From Niastella vici (GTDB lineage: Bacteria > Bacteroidota > Bacteroidia > Chitinophagales > Chitinophagaceae), in NCBI RefSeq assembly GCF_002077945.1, contig NZ_LVYD01000045.1, positions 222,775 through 286,774 on the forward strand: a stretch of DNA of 64,000 nucleotides, given 5' to 3'. This document shows, in pieces, positions 44,558-53,668 of this stretch; position 1 is the stretch's first letter, and the number at the start of each line of letters is the position of its first letter. The notes under the pieces are model-generated. The model was not told the origin of the DNA. It did not search any database and worked only from the letters and a program-made list of their open reading frames with translations. Made by a program: the position numbers and the translations under genes.

Positions 44558-45082
44558 ATGAAACCAAAACTAATTGCCACGGGCATAGGGCTATGCTTTT
44601 GCCTGTATGGTTGTTTCCCCGACAGAAGATATGCTGACACGGACACTTATGTTCCTGTATACATGTCGCCTGCTGATAAGAGTAACATCTTTTTGGCAAA
44701 TGCACGCACAACCGAAAAGTCGGGAAAGATCTACGCCTTTGGAAATACCATTTTTCAGAACGATCTCAATAAAGGCATTCATATCATCGACAATACCAAC
44801 CACGCCGATCCTAAAAAGATCGCATTTCTAAACATTCCTTATAATACCGAGTTTGCGGTGAAAGGCAATTACATCTACGCCAATAATGTGAACGACCTGG
44901 TGGTTATTGATATCAGGGACCTGAATAATCCGGTGGTAGTAAAAAGAATAGAAAACGCCTTTCCCTACATCAACCAGGAATATCCCCCGCAGTCGGGCTA
45001 TTTTGTTTGCCCCGACCCCGCCAAAGGCATAGTAGTGGATTGGGAATTACAAACCGTTAAATCACCTAAATGCCATCGTTAA
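44558..45082 (+). CDS. LVIVD-repeat lipoprotein
   Basis: 174 residues from the ATG at 44558. The signal ends in a lipobox-like LYGC (Cys ~19). The body contains beta-propeller-like LVIVD repeats (KGIHIIDNTNHADPKKIAFL, NDLVVIDIRDLNNPVVVKRI). LVIVD proteins are predicted surface-exposed or periplasmic propellers of unknown function. It is the first gene of a three-gene unit with 45094 and 45834 and overlaps a possible upstream start of the next gene. Confidence 0.85.
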   Translation: MKPKLIATGIGLCFCLYGCFPDRRYADTDTYVPVYMSPADKSNIFLANARTTEKSGKIYAFGNTIFQNDLNKGIHIIDNTNHADPKKIAFLNIPYNTEFAVKGNYIYANNVNDLVVIDIRDLNNPVVVKRIENAFPYINQEYPPQSGYFVCPDPAKGIVVDWELQTVKSPKCHR

Positions 45083-45093
45083 AAACTACCAGT

Positions 45094-45834
45094 ATGAACA
45101 AATTATTACTTTATATGCTGTTGCCAGTAGTGCTGGTAACAGCGCTGAGATGCGAAAAAGCTTCTGTTGCTTCGGCCACTACCGGCAGCGGGGGATCAAC
45201 TGCCCGGTTTGCCATACAGGGCAACTATTTGTACACCGTTGATAAGAGTAGCCTGAAAGTGTTCAATATTGCAGATATCGCCAATCCTGTATTGAAGAAC
45301 ACGGTGCCGGTTGGTTTTGAAATAGAGACCATTTATCCGTTCAAAGACAAACTGTTTATTGGTTCAACCAGCGTGGTGCATATATTTTCTATCGACAACC
45401 CCGAAAACCCGGAGAAATTAAGCACGGCCATTTCACCCGATGTTATACGCCGTTGCGATCCGGTGGTTGCCAAAGACACCGTAGCTTTTGCCACGCTGCG
45501 CACCAGTGGCCCCTGTGGGGGCAGGTTTAGTGTGCTGGCCGCATACGACATCAGGGATATTACCAACCCTGTACAAAAAGGAACTTTCCCGGTCAGCGAG
45601 CCATACGGATTAGGCTATTCTGATACCGCCCTGTACGTATGTGATCGTTATGGCCTTTTGGTATTTAATATTGAGAACGCCTATACTCCCCAACTGAGAA
45701 AAACATTCACCGATGGCTGGTACCTCGATGTGATCCCCTACAACAATACGCTGATATGCCAGGTGCAGGATGGATTGACCTTATACGATATTACCAGTTG
45801 CATGAAACCAACCCTCATTACAAAAATTAAATAA
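45094..45834 (+). CDS. LVIVD-repeat lipoprotein
   Basis: 246 residues from the ATG at 45094; an ATG at 45070 overlapping the upstream gene is possible. The signal ends in TALRC (Arg at -1 is unusual for a lipobox). Repeats such as SSLKVFNIADIANPVLKNTVPV and AYDIRDITNPVQKGTFPV form a short propeller. It shares its repeat type with the gene upstream, suggesting duplication. Its stop overlaps the next start (TAATG), so translation is probably coupled. Confidence 0.85.
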   Translation: MNKLLLYMLLPVVLVTALRCEKASVASATTGSGGSTARFAIQGNYLYTVDKSSLKVFNIADIANPVLKNTVPVGFEIETIYPFKDKLFIGSTSVVHIFSIDNPENPEKLSTAISPDVIRRCDPVVAKDTVAFATLRTSGPCGGRFSVLAAYDIRDITNPVQKGTFPVSEPYGLGYSDTALYVCDRYGLLVFNIENAYTPQLRKTFTDGWYLDVIPYNNTLICQVQDGLTLYDITSCMKPTLITKIK

Positions 45835-46514
45835 TGATCCGTATTTGTTTATTGTGCCTGCCCCTGTTGTTGGCAGCAGGGGCGGCCTATGCCCAATTGT
45901 ATCCATCGAAAGTGACACGAATGGATACCGGCAAAGTGTATCTCCGGTTGCAACCTATAGGTTTAGCCGATCTCCTTGACGGAAATTTTACAGTTGGTGG
46001 CGAGTACCGGTTCAACAAAACCTGGTCGGCCACGCTTGATGCCGGTTTTATATTTTATTCGAAGTATATGGGCTACACTGAAAAGACTACAGGCATATTA
46101 CTGCGTCCCGGCATCAGAAAGTATGCAGGTAAATACAAGGATTATTTTTTTGATCTGCAGCTTCACTATAAAGAAGTAATGTACCGGGTATATGACTGGA
46201 TAGACAGGGGTGTTGTGAATGGTGCGCCTGCATATCAGGAGCTCACAACTTTCCGGTACCGGAAGCAGGTGTATGGTGTGCACCTCATGGCTGGCGGACG
46301 GGAATTCTTAACTAAAGATCACCGGTTGTTCCTGGAAATTGTTGCAGGAATTGGAATTCACTATAAAGTAACCGGGGCTTATCACGAGGGCAATAGCCTT
46401 GTTGAAGACCCTTTTGCCTTAGTGATAAACCGGAATAACAATCTGAAAACGCCCGCAAGAACTGTAATGCCTGCTTTGCCATTAACTGTACGTGTGGTCT
46501 ATAAACTGAGGTAA
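45834..46514 (+). CDS. Outer-membrane beta-barrel-like protein, unknown
   Basis: 226 residues with a signal peptide (LLLAAGAAYAQ, cleavage near residue 20). Alternating hydrophobic strands and a final Tyr/Leu-rich strand (LTVRVVYKLR) suggest a small barrel of the DUF3575 / porin-like sort, but I cannot name a family. It is translationally coupled to the LVIVD lipoprotein gene before it, so the three products may form one envelope complex. Its end lies 11 bp from the convergent permease gene. Confidence 0.7.
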   Translation: MIRICLLCLPLLLAAGAAYAQLYPSKVTRMDTGKVYLRLQPIGLADLLDGNFTVGGEYRFNKTWSATLDAGFIFYSKYMGYTEKTTGILLRPGIRKYAGKYKDYFFDLQLHYKEVMYRVYDWIDRGVVNGAPAYQELTTFRYRKQVYGVHLMAGGREFLTKDHRLFLEIVAGIGIHYKVTGAYHEGNSLVEDPFALVINRNNNLKTPARTVMPALPLTVRVVYKLR

Positions 46515-46525
46515 TGCAGCCTGCC

Positions 46526-49084
46526 TTACACTTCTTTTCGCAATACTTCCAATGGCGGTTTGTTCAGTACACTGCGGCTGTTGAGCAAACCGATTATCAC
46601 CGTTAACAGCGAAATGGCAACAAACAAGGTGATAACCGGTACCCATTGTGGCGTAAAGGAAGCATTGAAGGCGTATTTCGCCAGCGCCCAACTGGCTGCT
46701 ATCGACAGCAAAAGGCCAGTGGCGGCCGCCAGTGCGCCAAGGAAGAAATATTCCAGGGCTGTAATGAATAAGATCTGTTTACGGCTGGCCCCCAGCGTAC
46801 GCAACAGAATGCTTTCCTGCATGCGCTGGAATTTGCTGATGAGCACAGACGCTATCAATACAATTATACCGGTAATAATGCTGAACCCCGCCATAAAGCG
46901 GATCACGAAACCGATCTTGTCGAGCACTTCATCGAGCACGCTCAGGATCAGGTTGAGATCGATGATTGACACATTGGGGTATTTGCGCACCACGGCCTGT
47001 TGAAAACGCGCCGATACCTCAGGTGAAGGTACCCGGGTTACCAGCACATGGAACTGAGGCGCATCTTCGAGCACACCCGTTGGAAAAACCACCCTGAAAT
47101 TGGTTTGCACCCGCTGCCAGTCAACCTGCCGCATGCTACCCACCACGGTTGGAATGAGGGTGCCCTGCACATTAAAAATAATATGGTCGCCCAGGTTCAC
47201 ATGTATGCGTTTGGCATACCTGTCTTCCATGGAAATATAGATCACATCTTCGGGCGAGGTAACCGGGCCGTACAGTTTACCGGCAGTGAGTTTTTCGGAA
47301 CTGGTAAGCGTATCGCGGTAGGTTACGCGAAATTCCCATTCGTAGGCTTCTGTTCTGAAAGCCGAACCCGAATCGGCTTTTACCTGGGCGGCAGTTTGTT
47401 TATTGATCTCTTCCACCCGCATGGTGACAATAGGCACCTGTTGCATTACGGGCAGTTTGTATGTTTTGGCCAGTTCGGCCACACTGTCCTTCTGGTTGTT
47501 CTGGATATCGAACAAAACCATGTTGGGCTGATTGCCACTACCCGATAACGTTACCCGGCTGATGAGTATATTCTGGATAAAATACAGCGTACCTATAAAG
47601 GCGGCGCCCAACCCGATGGTCACTATCAGAATAAGTGTTTGGTTGTTGGGCCGGTACAAATTGGCAAAGCCCTGCCGCCACAGGTAATTCCAGGTAGCGG
47701 GGAAGAACCGGCGCACCAGCCAGCGCAGACTGAAAGCCACTAATGATAATAATAGAAAGGCTACCAGTATGCTCAACGTAAAGATGATGGCCTGCCGCCA
47801 GCTATGGATCTGCCACCAGGTAAAACCGGCCACAAAAAATAAAATGGCGGCATACACCAGAAATTTGAGCGGGTCGCGAAACCGCACCTGTTCTACCGAA
47901 AGGCGCAGCGTATACAGCGGAGAAATATTGCGCACACTTACCAGGGGCAGCAGGGCAAACAATAAGGAAATTACAATGCCCGAGATGATGCCCTGGGTAA
48001 TGGCTTTCCACGAAATGATGGTGGTTACCTGTACTGGTAAAAAATCTTTGAAAACAGCCGGCAATTGCTGTTGAATGGCAATGCCCAGTGCAGCGCCCAG
48101 TATTGAACCTATTAAACCAATGCCCACGATCTGGATCAGGTATATGAGAAATGCCTGTATCGAGTTCACTCCCAGGCAACGCAAAATGGCAATAGAAGAA
48201 ATTTTTTCCCTGATGTAAATATGAACGGCGCTGGCTACTCCTATACAACCCAGCAGCAGGGCAATAAAGCTGATGAGCGTAAGGAACTGGTTAAAATCTT
48301 CGAACGCCCGGCCGGTATTTCTTTTTCTTTCTTCAACTGTATCATAATCGAGCCCTTCTTTATCTAAACGCGGTTCTATATCCGAAATCACGCTTTCAAT
48401 AACAGCCGGCTGTTGGTATTTATAATAATAGGAGGTAGCTATGCGGCTGCCTTTCTGTATTAACCCGGTTGAATCGAGGTATTTGAGCGGAATGTATACC
48501 GGCGGGGCAACAGTGGTTGAAATACCGGTTCGGCCCGGTGCTTTGGTAATAACGCCGGCAATGGCAAACGTTACATCGCCAATTTGAATGGAATCGCCTA
48601 CCTGCGCATTGTATTGCAGCATCAGGGTTTTATCAACAAGCGCCTCTCTGTTCTTGCGAAAGGTTCTGGCCGCCCGTACAGGGGTGGTCTCAATGGCGCC
48701 ATAATAGGGATAATCGCCTTCGAGCGCCCGCACCTGCACCAGGCGGGTGCCATCGTTTTTGGTAAAATAGATCATGGAGGCGAATGTGCGTTCAATAGAA
48801 CGTTCATCGCCCAGCGAATCGAGCAGGGGCTTTATGCGGGAGCTTACTCTTTTATTGCTTTCGATCACCAGGTCGGCCCCAACGAGTGTTTTAGCCTGTG
48901 AATCGATATCGGAACGCACATTATCGCCCAATGAAAAAATAGCGACCAGGGCTGCAATGCCCATTACTATTGATGATACGAACAGGAACAACCGCGACCG
49001 GTTACGGCGGCTATCGCGCCAGGCCATTTTCAGTAGCCAGCCCAGGCGCAGGCGTCTTTTATATTTGAATCTTTCTAAATCCAT
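46526..49084 (-). CDS. ABC transporter permease, FtsX/LolC type (YbbP-like)
   Basis: 852 residues with ten predicted membrane helices and two FtsX domains: one helix near 27-47, then FtsX 1 at ~270-390, a central pair of helices, FtsX 2 at ~730-840, and large extracytoplasmic MacB-PCD-like domains between (~50-260 and ~500-720). This is the YbbP architecture. With the ATPase gene at 49215 and the SGNH esterase gene at 50005 it reproduces the E. coli tesA-ybbA-ybbP order. The substrate is unknown; lipid or lipoprotein release is the usual suggestion. Confidence 0.92.
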   Translation of the reverse strand: MDLERFKYKRRLRLGWLLKMAWRDSRRNRSRLFLFVSSIVMGIAALVAIFSLGDNVRSDIDSQAKTLVGADLVIESNKRVSSRIKPLLDSLGDERSIERTFASMIYFTKNDGTRLVQVRALEGDYPYYGAIETTPVRAARTFRKNREALVDKTLMLQYNAQVGDSIQIGDVTFAIAGVITKAPGRTGISTTVAPPVYIPLKYLDSTGLIQKGSRIATSYYYKYQQPAVIESVISDIEPRLDKEGLDYDTVEERKRNTGRAFEDFNQFLTLISFIALLLGCIGVASAVHIYIREKISSIAILRCLGVNSIQAFLIYLIQIVGIGLIGSILGAALGIAIQQQLPAVFKDFLPVQVTTIISWKAITQGIISGIVISLLFALLPLVSVRNISPLYTLRLSVEQVRFRDPLKFLVYAAILFFVAGFTWWQIHSWRQAIIFTLSILVAFLLLSLVAFSLRWLVRRFFPATWNYLWRQGFANLYRPNNQTLILIVTIGLGAAFIGTLYFIQNILISRVTLSGSGNQPNMVLFDIQNNQKDSVAELAKTYKLPVMQQVPIVTMRVEEINKQTAAQVKADSGSAFRTEAYEWEFRVTYRDTLTSSEKLTAGKLYGPVTSPEDVIYISMEDRYAKRIHVNLGDHIIFNVQGTLIPTVVGSMRQVDWQRVQTNFRVVFPTGVLEDAPQFHVLVTRVPSPEVSARFQQAVVRKYPNVSIIDLNLILSVLDEVLDKIGFVIRFMAGFSIITGIIVLIASVLISKFQRMQESILLRTLGASRKQILFITALEYFFLGALAAATGLLLSIAASWALAKYAFNASFTPQWVPVITLFVAISLLTVIIGLLNSRSVLNKPPLEVLRKEV

Positions 49085-49101
49085 CCTGCCAGTTTATTTC
49101 T

Positions 49102-49180
49102 GATTTTGAGATTTTGTGATTTGGCGATTTCTTTTATTCGGGCATGAATTCAAATCTCAAAATCCCGAAATCTCAAAATT
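49102..49180. repeat. Intergenic octamer word repeat TTTTGAGA with inverted second half
   Basis: The first half is made of 8-bp units TTTTGAGA, TTTTGTGA, TTTGGCGA; the second of AATCTCAA, AATCCCGA, AATCTCAA on the same strand, i.e. the complement. Segments 49102-49130 and 49152-49180 are complementary at 24 of 29 positions. It separates the ATPase and permease genes of one ABC transporter, which are usually adjacent. Confidence 0.75.
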
Positions 49181-49214
49181 GCCAGAATCCTGATATCTCA
49201 AAAGCAACAGTTTT

Positions 49215-49895
49215 TTAATTCAGCTCGTCTGAAACCAGATTTCCACCCCTGATCTTTATAATACGTTTTGTTTGTGAAGCCAGCTCCAGGTTATGCGTTA
49301 CAATAATTAATGTTGTACCAGCTTCCTGGTTCAGGTCGAAAAGCAATTTGATCACTTTATCGCTGGTTTCCACATCGAGGTTACCGGTTGGCTCATCGGC
49401 AAATAAAATACGGGGATTGTTCGAAAACGCACGGGCAAGCGACACCCGTTGCTGCTCACCACCCGAAAGCTGGGAAGGGTAGTGGTGCAGCCGGTCGTTC
49501 AGTCCTACTTTATCGAGCAGGTTGACTGCACGGGCGCGAACATTTTTTTCGCCGCGCAATTCCAGGGGCACCATCACATTTTCGAGCGCCGTTAGCGTTG
49601 GCAACAATTGAAAATTCTGGAAAATAAAACCTACGTAGCGATTACGTACCTGGGCGCGCTCATCTTCGCTCAGCTTGTCGAGCCGGATATTATTCAGTTC
49701 CACCGAACCCTGGCTGGCGCGGTCGAGCCCGGCGCACAACCCCAGCAGTGTGGTTTTACCACTGCCACTTGGGCCAACAATAGAGATGGTTGAACCGGCT
49801 TCTACCGTAAAATTCACTTCATTGAGCACGGTGAGGGTTTGTCCGGCGCCCTGGTATGTTTTACTTACGTTCTTTACGTTAAGGATTGTTTCCAT
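49215..49895 (-). CDS. ABC transporter ATP-binding protein (YbbA/LolD type)
   Basis: 226 residues. Walker A GPSGSGKT at 41-48, Q-loop in FIFQNFQLLPTL, signature LSGGEQQRVSLARAF, Walker B ILFADEPTGNLD and the switch His in TLIIVTHN. It belongs to the MacB/LolD/YbbA subfamily that partners FtsX-type permeases. The permease gene follows 130 bp downstream and the TesA-like gene is divergent. Confidence 0.95.
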   Translation of the reverse strand: METILNVKNVSKTYQGAGQTLTVLNEVNFTVEAGSTISIVGPSGSGKTTLLGLCAGLDRASQGSVELNNIRLDKLSEDERAQVRNRYVGFIFQNFQLLPTLTALENVMVPLELRGEKNVRARAVNLLDKVGLNDRLHHYPSQLSGGEQQRVSLARAFSNNPRILFADEPTGNLDVETSDKVIKLLFDLNQEAGTTLIIVTHNLELASQTKRIIKIRGGNLVSDELN

Positions 49896-50004
49896 CGTTA
49901 TAGGTTCCTGATAAAAAATAGGTACACTCTTTAAACTTTTAATTACAGTTGTATGGTGATAAAGTTGCTTAATTTAATGTTATTTTGGGGAGAAGGAGGT
50001 ATCA

Positions 50005-50715
50005 ATGAAACAGTTTAGCAGTATTTTTTATATAGGCGGAAAATTTATAGTGGGAAGTGTGCTGATAATGGCATTGCTCACCCGTTGTGGCAGCAATGAG
50101 GAAAAGACAAATGATGCCGCAAAACAAAAGCGGGAGCAGTTACCGGCCACCACCAATAAGGCAAAAGCAAAGACGATCGTATTTTTTGGCAATAGTCTCA
50201 CCGCAGGGTATGGTGTAGACCCCTCAGAAGCATTTCCTGCCCTGATCCAGGAAAAACTGGATTCATTACAACTACCATATAAAGTGATAAATGCGGGGTT
50301 AAGCGGCGAAACCACTGCGGGCGGTAAAAACCGTATTGACTGGATCCTTCGCCAACCGGTAAACATTTTTGTACTGGAGCTGGGCGGAAATGATGGATTG
50401 CGGGGTATTCCCATTGCAGAAACCTCGCGCAACCTGCAGGCTATTGTTACCAGGGTAAAAGAAAAATATCCCGAAGTCAGGATCATCCTGGCAGGTATGC
50501 AGGTGCCGCCGAATATGGGCCGCAATTACGCCACGGCCTTTAGGGTGGCATTTCAACAACTGGCGGCCAATAATAACCTGGAACTAATACCCTTCCTGCT
50601 CGAAAATGTAGGCGGTATCTCTGCCCTGAACCAGGGCGATGGCATTCATCCCAATCCTGAGGGGCATAAAATTGTGGCGGAAAACGTATGGCGGGTATTG
50701 AAGGGGCTATTATAA
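50005..50715 (+). CDS. SGNH/GDSL esterase, TesA type (arylesterase)
   Basis: 236 residues with a hydrophobic N-terminal segment (~15-27), probably exported. Family blocks: FFGNSLTAGYGVDPSEAFP (the GDSL block reads GNSL, catalytic Ser kept), AGLSGETTAGG, LELGGNDGLRGIP and DGIHPNPEGH with the catalytic Asp-His. It hydrolyses acyl esters or thioesters. The strong Shine-Dalgarno GAAGGAGGTATCA before the ATG is unusual for the phylum and nearly identical to the one before the 15-codon ORF at 35593. It diverges from the YbbA-like gene, as in E. coli. Confidence 0.93.
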   Translation: MKQFSSIFYIGGKFIVGSVLIMALLTRCGSNEEKTNDAAKQKREQLPATTNKAKAKTIVFFGNSLTAGYGVDPSEAFPALIQEKLDSLQLPYKVINAGLSGETTAGGKNRIDWILRQPVNIFVLELGGNDGLRGIPIAETSRNLQAIVTRVKEKYPEVRIILAGMQVPPNMGRNYATAFRVAFQQLAANNNLELIPFLLENVGGISALNQGDGIHPNPEGHKIVAENVWRVLKGLL

Positions 50716-50720
50716 AAAAA

Positions 50721-50756
50721 CGTCCCGTACCGGTTGAACCGGCACAGGACGCTTTT
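50721..50756. terminator. Bidirectional terminator between the esterase and the CLSGC-protein gene
   Basis: CGTCC (50721-50725) pairs with GGACG (50747-50751) and an inner CCGGTTGAACCGG hairpin, with an A run on the left and T residues on the right. It lies in a 59-bp convergent gap. Confidence 0.75.
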
Positions 50757-50774
50757 GCTTACGTAATAAATTCC

Positions 50775-51260
50775 TCAGCAACCCGACAGGCACAAAACTG
50801 CATGCCGGTTGCGGTTAATAAAAGGCGCCAGCTTTTCGGTATGTAATTGCTTCTTATTCACAAACCAGCATTCGGGCGTTACTTTATTGGCCGTTTGCGT
50901 AAGGTAAGCCAGTGGAAAGGTTTTATTTCCCACCTGTACTTCAACGGTATTTTGCTGTGTATTGATGCGGTGTTTGGTATGCACCAGTAATTTTTGGGTT
51001 ACAAATGTGAGGTTATCGCTGGTAGTAACCTGAAATCCATTATTTGTATAACGGAGCCGGGTGATCTTTTTTCCCTCCAGTTGGGTGGTTGTTCCGAATC
51101 CGTTGACCATTTCGGCTACGGCCGCCGGTATAGTATCCTCGTCGTGGATGATCAGTAAAGAAGAATTAATGGTTTTGGCCGATGCCATGAGCAGAGAAGG
51201 CGATGCCAGCAGTGCGGGCAGCAATAAACCTGAATTATATATAAAATCGCGACGTCGCAT
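50775..51260 (-). CDS. Exported protein of unknown function with C-terminal CLSGC
   Basis: 161 residues. The N-terminus MRRRDFIYNSGLLLPALLASP is a twin-arginine-like signal, as in many Bacteroidota Tat substrates. The mature part is a small alpha/beta protein with no recognised domain; it has three Cys, one in PECWF and two in the C-terminal CLSGC ending two residues inside the stop. It begins 17 bp after the T9SS gene and is the last member of the six-gene minus-strand cluster with the Tail Collar genes. Confidence 0.6.
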   Translation of the reverse strand: MRRRDFIYNSGLLLPALLASPSLLMASAKTINSSLLIIHDEDTIPAAVAEMVNGFGTTTQLEGKKITRLRYTNNGFQVTTSDNLTFVTQKLLVHTKHRINTQQNTVEVQVGNKTFPLAYLTQTANKVTPECWFVNKKQLHTEKLAPFINRNRHAVLCLSGC

Positions 51261-51277
51261 GGTTGTTGTTTGAAGTG

Positions 51278-53533
51278 TTATTTTACTAATTTATAGGTAT
51301 ACATCCGTCCGTTGTATTGAACCGACAACAGGTAAATGCCATTAACCAGCTGATCAATGCCGGTTACGGGAATGATGGTTTCTCCTTTTGCTACAGGCAG
51401 GTGCTGGGTCTTCAGCGTTTTACCGGTTACATCACTTAACCTGATTGTAAGCTGGGCTGCCTCGGGCATTTGCACCGTTACTTTTACATAACCGGTAAAC
51501 GGATTGGGTGTTACATTGATGACCGGTGAACCTGCATCGCTCAATGTTATGGTTACGATCTTGCTGTATTCTTCCTCGTTTTTGGTGCTTACCATTTTCA
51601 GGCGGTAGTATAATCTGGAGCCGCTCAATTGGGCCGCATTGGCATCTGTAAAGCTGTAATTCTGCAACCCGCTGGTATTGACGCCTGCTACGCGGCCAAC
51701 GGTTACAAAGTTCTGCCCGTTGGTACTTCTTTCCACTTCAAAGTGATCGTGGTTGATCTCGCTTTCAGTTTGCCATTTCAACACTACATCACTGTTAGTT
51801 AAATGGCCTGAAAAACTGATGAGGTTGAGCGGAAGCGGGGCCGTAGAAGTTTGGATAATAAACCCGCTAAAGCCGGTAACGGAAACGGATACCTCCCAAC
51901 GGCTGTAAGTGCTGTTCCATACAATATCGGCATCATTGGGATCAATGACAATAGCACCCTGGGTATAAGAGGCTGGTAAACCGGTGCCATTATTGCTGGT
52001 GCCCGAAAATTTACCTACCCGTAAATTGGTTTTGCCAAGATTATCGGCCGGGCCGGTGGGTAAGTCGAGGCTGCTGCCCGGTGCGGCGTTGAAGGCATTG
52101 AATTCGGCCTGGGTAAAATACAAAGTAACCGTGCCAGTTGCTGTAGCAGCATTGGTGGCCGGGGTAATTTCATAGTGGCGGGCAACAAAAGGCTGGCCTA
52201 CAGCTACCGGTACTGAACTTTCTATCCAAACTTTGCTGGTAATATTACCACTAACCGCATTGGCGCCTGAGGGCGTAACTTTCGTTATGAGTGCGCAGGG
52301 TGAACTGTAATATAAATTGTTGTTGGTGTTTACGGCCTGCGTAAGTGATGCGGCTGAAGTGGGCAAGCTGGCATTCAGGGTAAGTGTAGCGCCATTGCTG
52401 TTTACCGGGCCGCAGGTATTTGTTACAACTGCCCGGTAATATTTTCCGCTTAAGCCTGTATTATCAAGAATGCTTAGCGCCGAAGTGGTTACTCCATTGT
52501 AAATACTATTGTTGGCAAGGGTGACGGGCGATGTAAAAGCTGCATCAGCGCTTTGTTGCCATTGATAGCTTAAAGCGCCTGAGCCCGTAGCGGCTACCGA
52601 ATAAGCAGCTGTTAACCCATTACAAACAGATTGCACAACAGGATTTGTACCAATTGTAACCGGATTATTCAACGTGAATACGGTGTGGTTAGAGGTTGCC
52701 CCAATAGCAAAGGCCGTATTGCTAAGCACATAATTGGCCGGCGTATTTACTGCTGTCACCAGGCTGGTTACACTACAGGTTGTGGCGCCGGTACCATTGT
52801 ATTTTCCATTATCGTATTCGCCGCTGCCTACGGTAGCTACGGGCAAAGTTGTTTGCGATAATAAAAAGGCATTGGTACCATTGGTTAAACCCGTGGGCAA
52901 ACTGCTTTGATGGCCACCGGCAGGCGTGGTGCCATCCCATGCCGCATAAGTAGTGACGTTGGTTTCAACATTGGCATGTACGGCCGTTAAAAACCTGCGG
53001 GTAGTATTATTATAGGTACTGGCCGGCCCGGCAGTGGGGCCGGTTTGGTATGCCAGCAACTGGTCGCCGCCCGAGCTAAGCTCCATGTAGTTGGTACCGC
53101 TTTCGGTTGTAACGGTGCCGGCAGTACTGGTGCCATTTTCATTTAGCCAGGCATTCCAACTGGTGGCCGGGTCGTTGTAGCTGCTGATGAAAAACACTTC
53201 CTTCCCAAAAGCAATACCACCGGTGGGTACTGTCCATTTTATAAAACCTTCCGATAAACCGGTAATAAAATTACCGGTGCTGGCATTCCAGCCATTATCG
53301 GTAAAATAAACAATGGTGCCTGCGGCTAATCCCCCGCTTTTGGTGACCACAATCGAAAACCGGTCGGTATAAGCAGTAGTACCGCCCAGGTCGCTATTGC
53401 TAAGGTCCTTATCGCTTTGGTAACTGGCGATCACAATATCGCCGGCCGACAGGTTATTTTGTGCATAACCACGCACAGTTATAACCAATAAGACAGCCAG
53501 GCAGGAACCGGCAATCCTGAAAAATTGTTGCAT
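51278..53533 (-). CDS. Secreted T9SS (type A sorting domain) protein
   Basis: 751 residues with a signal peptide ending near RGYAQ (25). The N-terminal ~230 residues (AGDIVIASYQSDKDLSN, GLAAGTIVYFTDNGWNA) form a beta-rich domain also seen in other large exported proteins. Immunoglobulin-like segments follow. The last ~80 residues (VTPNPFTGYVKVTV..., GKTLKTQHLP, ...VNGIYLLSVQYNGRMYTYKLVK) are a T9SS type A sorting domain, so the protein crosses the outer membrane. It is cotranscribed, with a 135-bp gap, with the PBP-like and Tail Collar genes. Confidence 0.9.
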   Translation of the reverse strand: MQQFFRIAGSCLAVLLVITVRGYAQNNLSAGDIVIASYQSDKDLSNSDLGGTTAYTDRFSIVVTKSGGLAAGTIVYFTDNGWNASTGNFITGLSEGFIKWTVPTGGIAFGKEVFFISSYNDPATSWNAWLNENGTSTAGTVTTESGTNYMELSSGGDQLLAYQTGPTAGPASTYNNTTRRFLTAVHANVETNVTTYAAWDGTTPAGGHQSSLPTGLTNGTNAFLLSQTTLPVATVGSGEYDNGKYNGTGATTCSVTSLVTAVNTPANYVLSNTAFAIGATSNHTVFTLNNPVTIGTNPVVQSVCNGLTAAYSVAATGSGALSYQWQQSADAAFTSPVTLANNSIYNGVTTSALSILDNTGLSGKYYRAVVTNTCGPVNSNGATLTLNASLPTSAASLTQAVNTNNNLYYSSPCALITKVTPSGANAVSGNITSKVWIESSVPVAVGQPFVARHYEITPATNAATATGTVTLYFTQAEFNAFNAAPGSSLDLPTGPADNLGKTNLRVGKFSGTSNNGTGLPASYTQGAIVIDPNDADIVWNSTYSRWEVSVSVTGFSGFIIQTSTAPLPLNLISFSGHLTNSDVVLKWQTESEINHDHFEVERSTNGQNFVTVGRVAGVNTSGLQNYSFTDANAAQLSGSRLYYRLKMVSTKNEEEYSKIVTITLSDAGSPVINVTPNPFTGYVKVTVQMPEAAQLTIRLSDVTGKTLKTQHLPVAKGETIIPVTGIDQLVNGIYLLSVQYNGRMYTYKLVK

Positions 53534-53668
53534 GTATGAATGTTTGTTATGTACTTATCCTTTCTTCCCGCATTTCAGCAGGAAGTTCTACGTTGGGATC
53601 AATCGAGCGGTTCTTCAAGAGTTATTCGATAGCAATAGCAGGTATTCCGAATAAGATATATGAATAGA

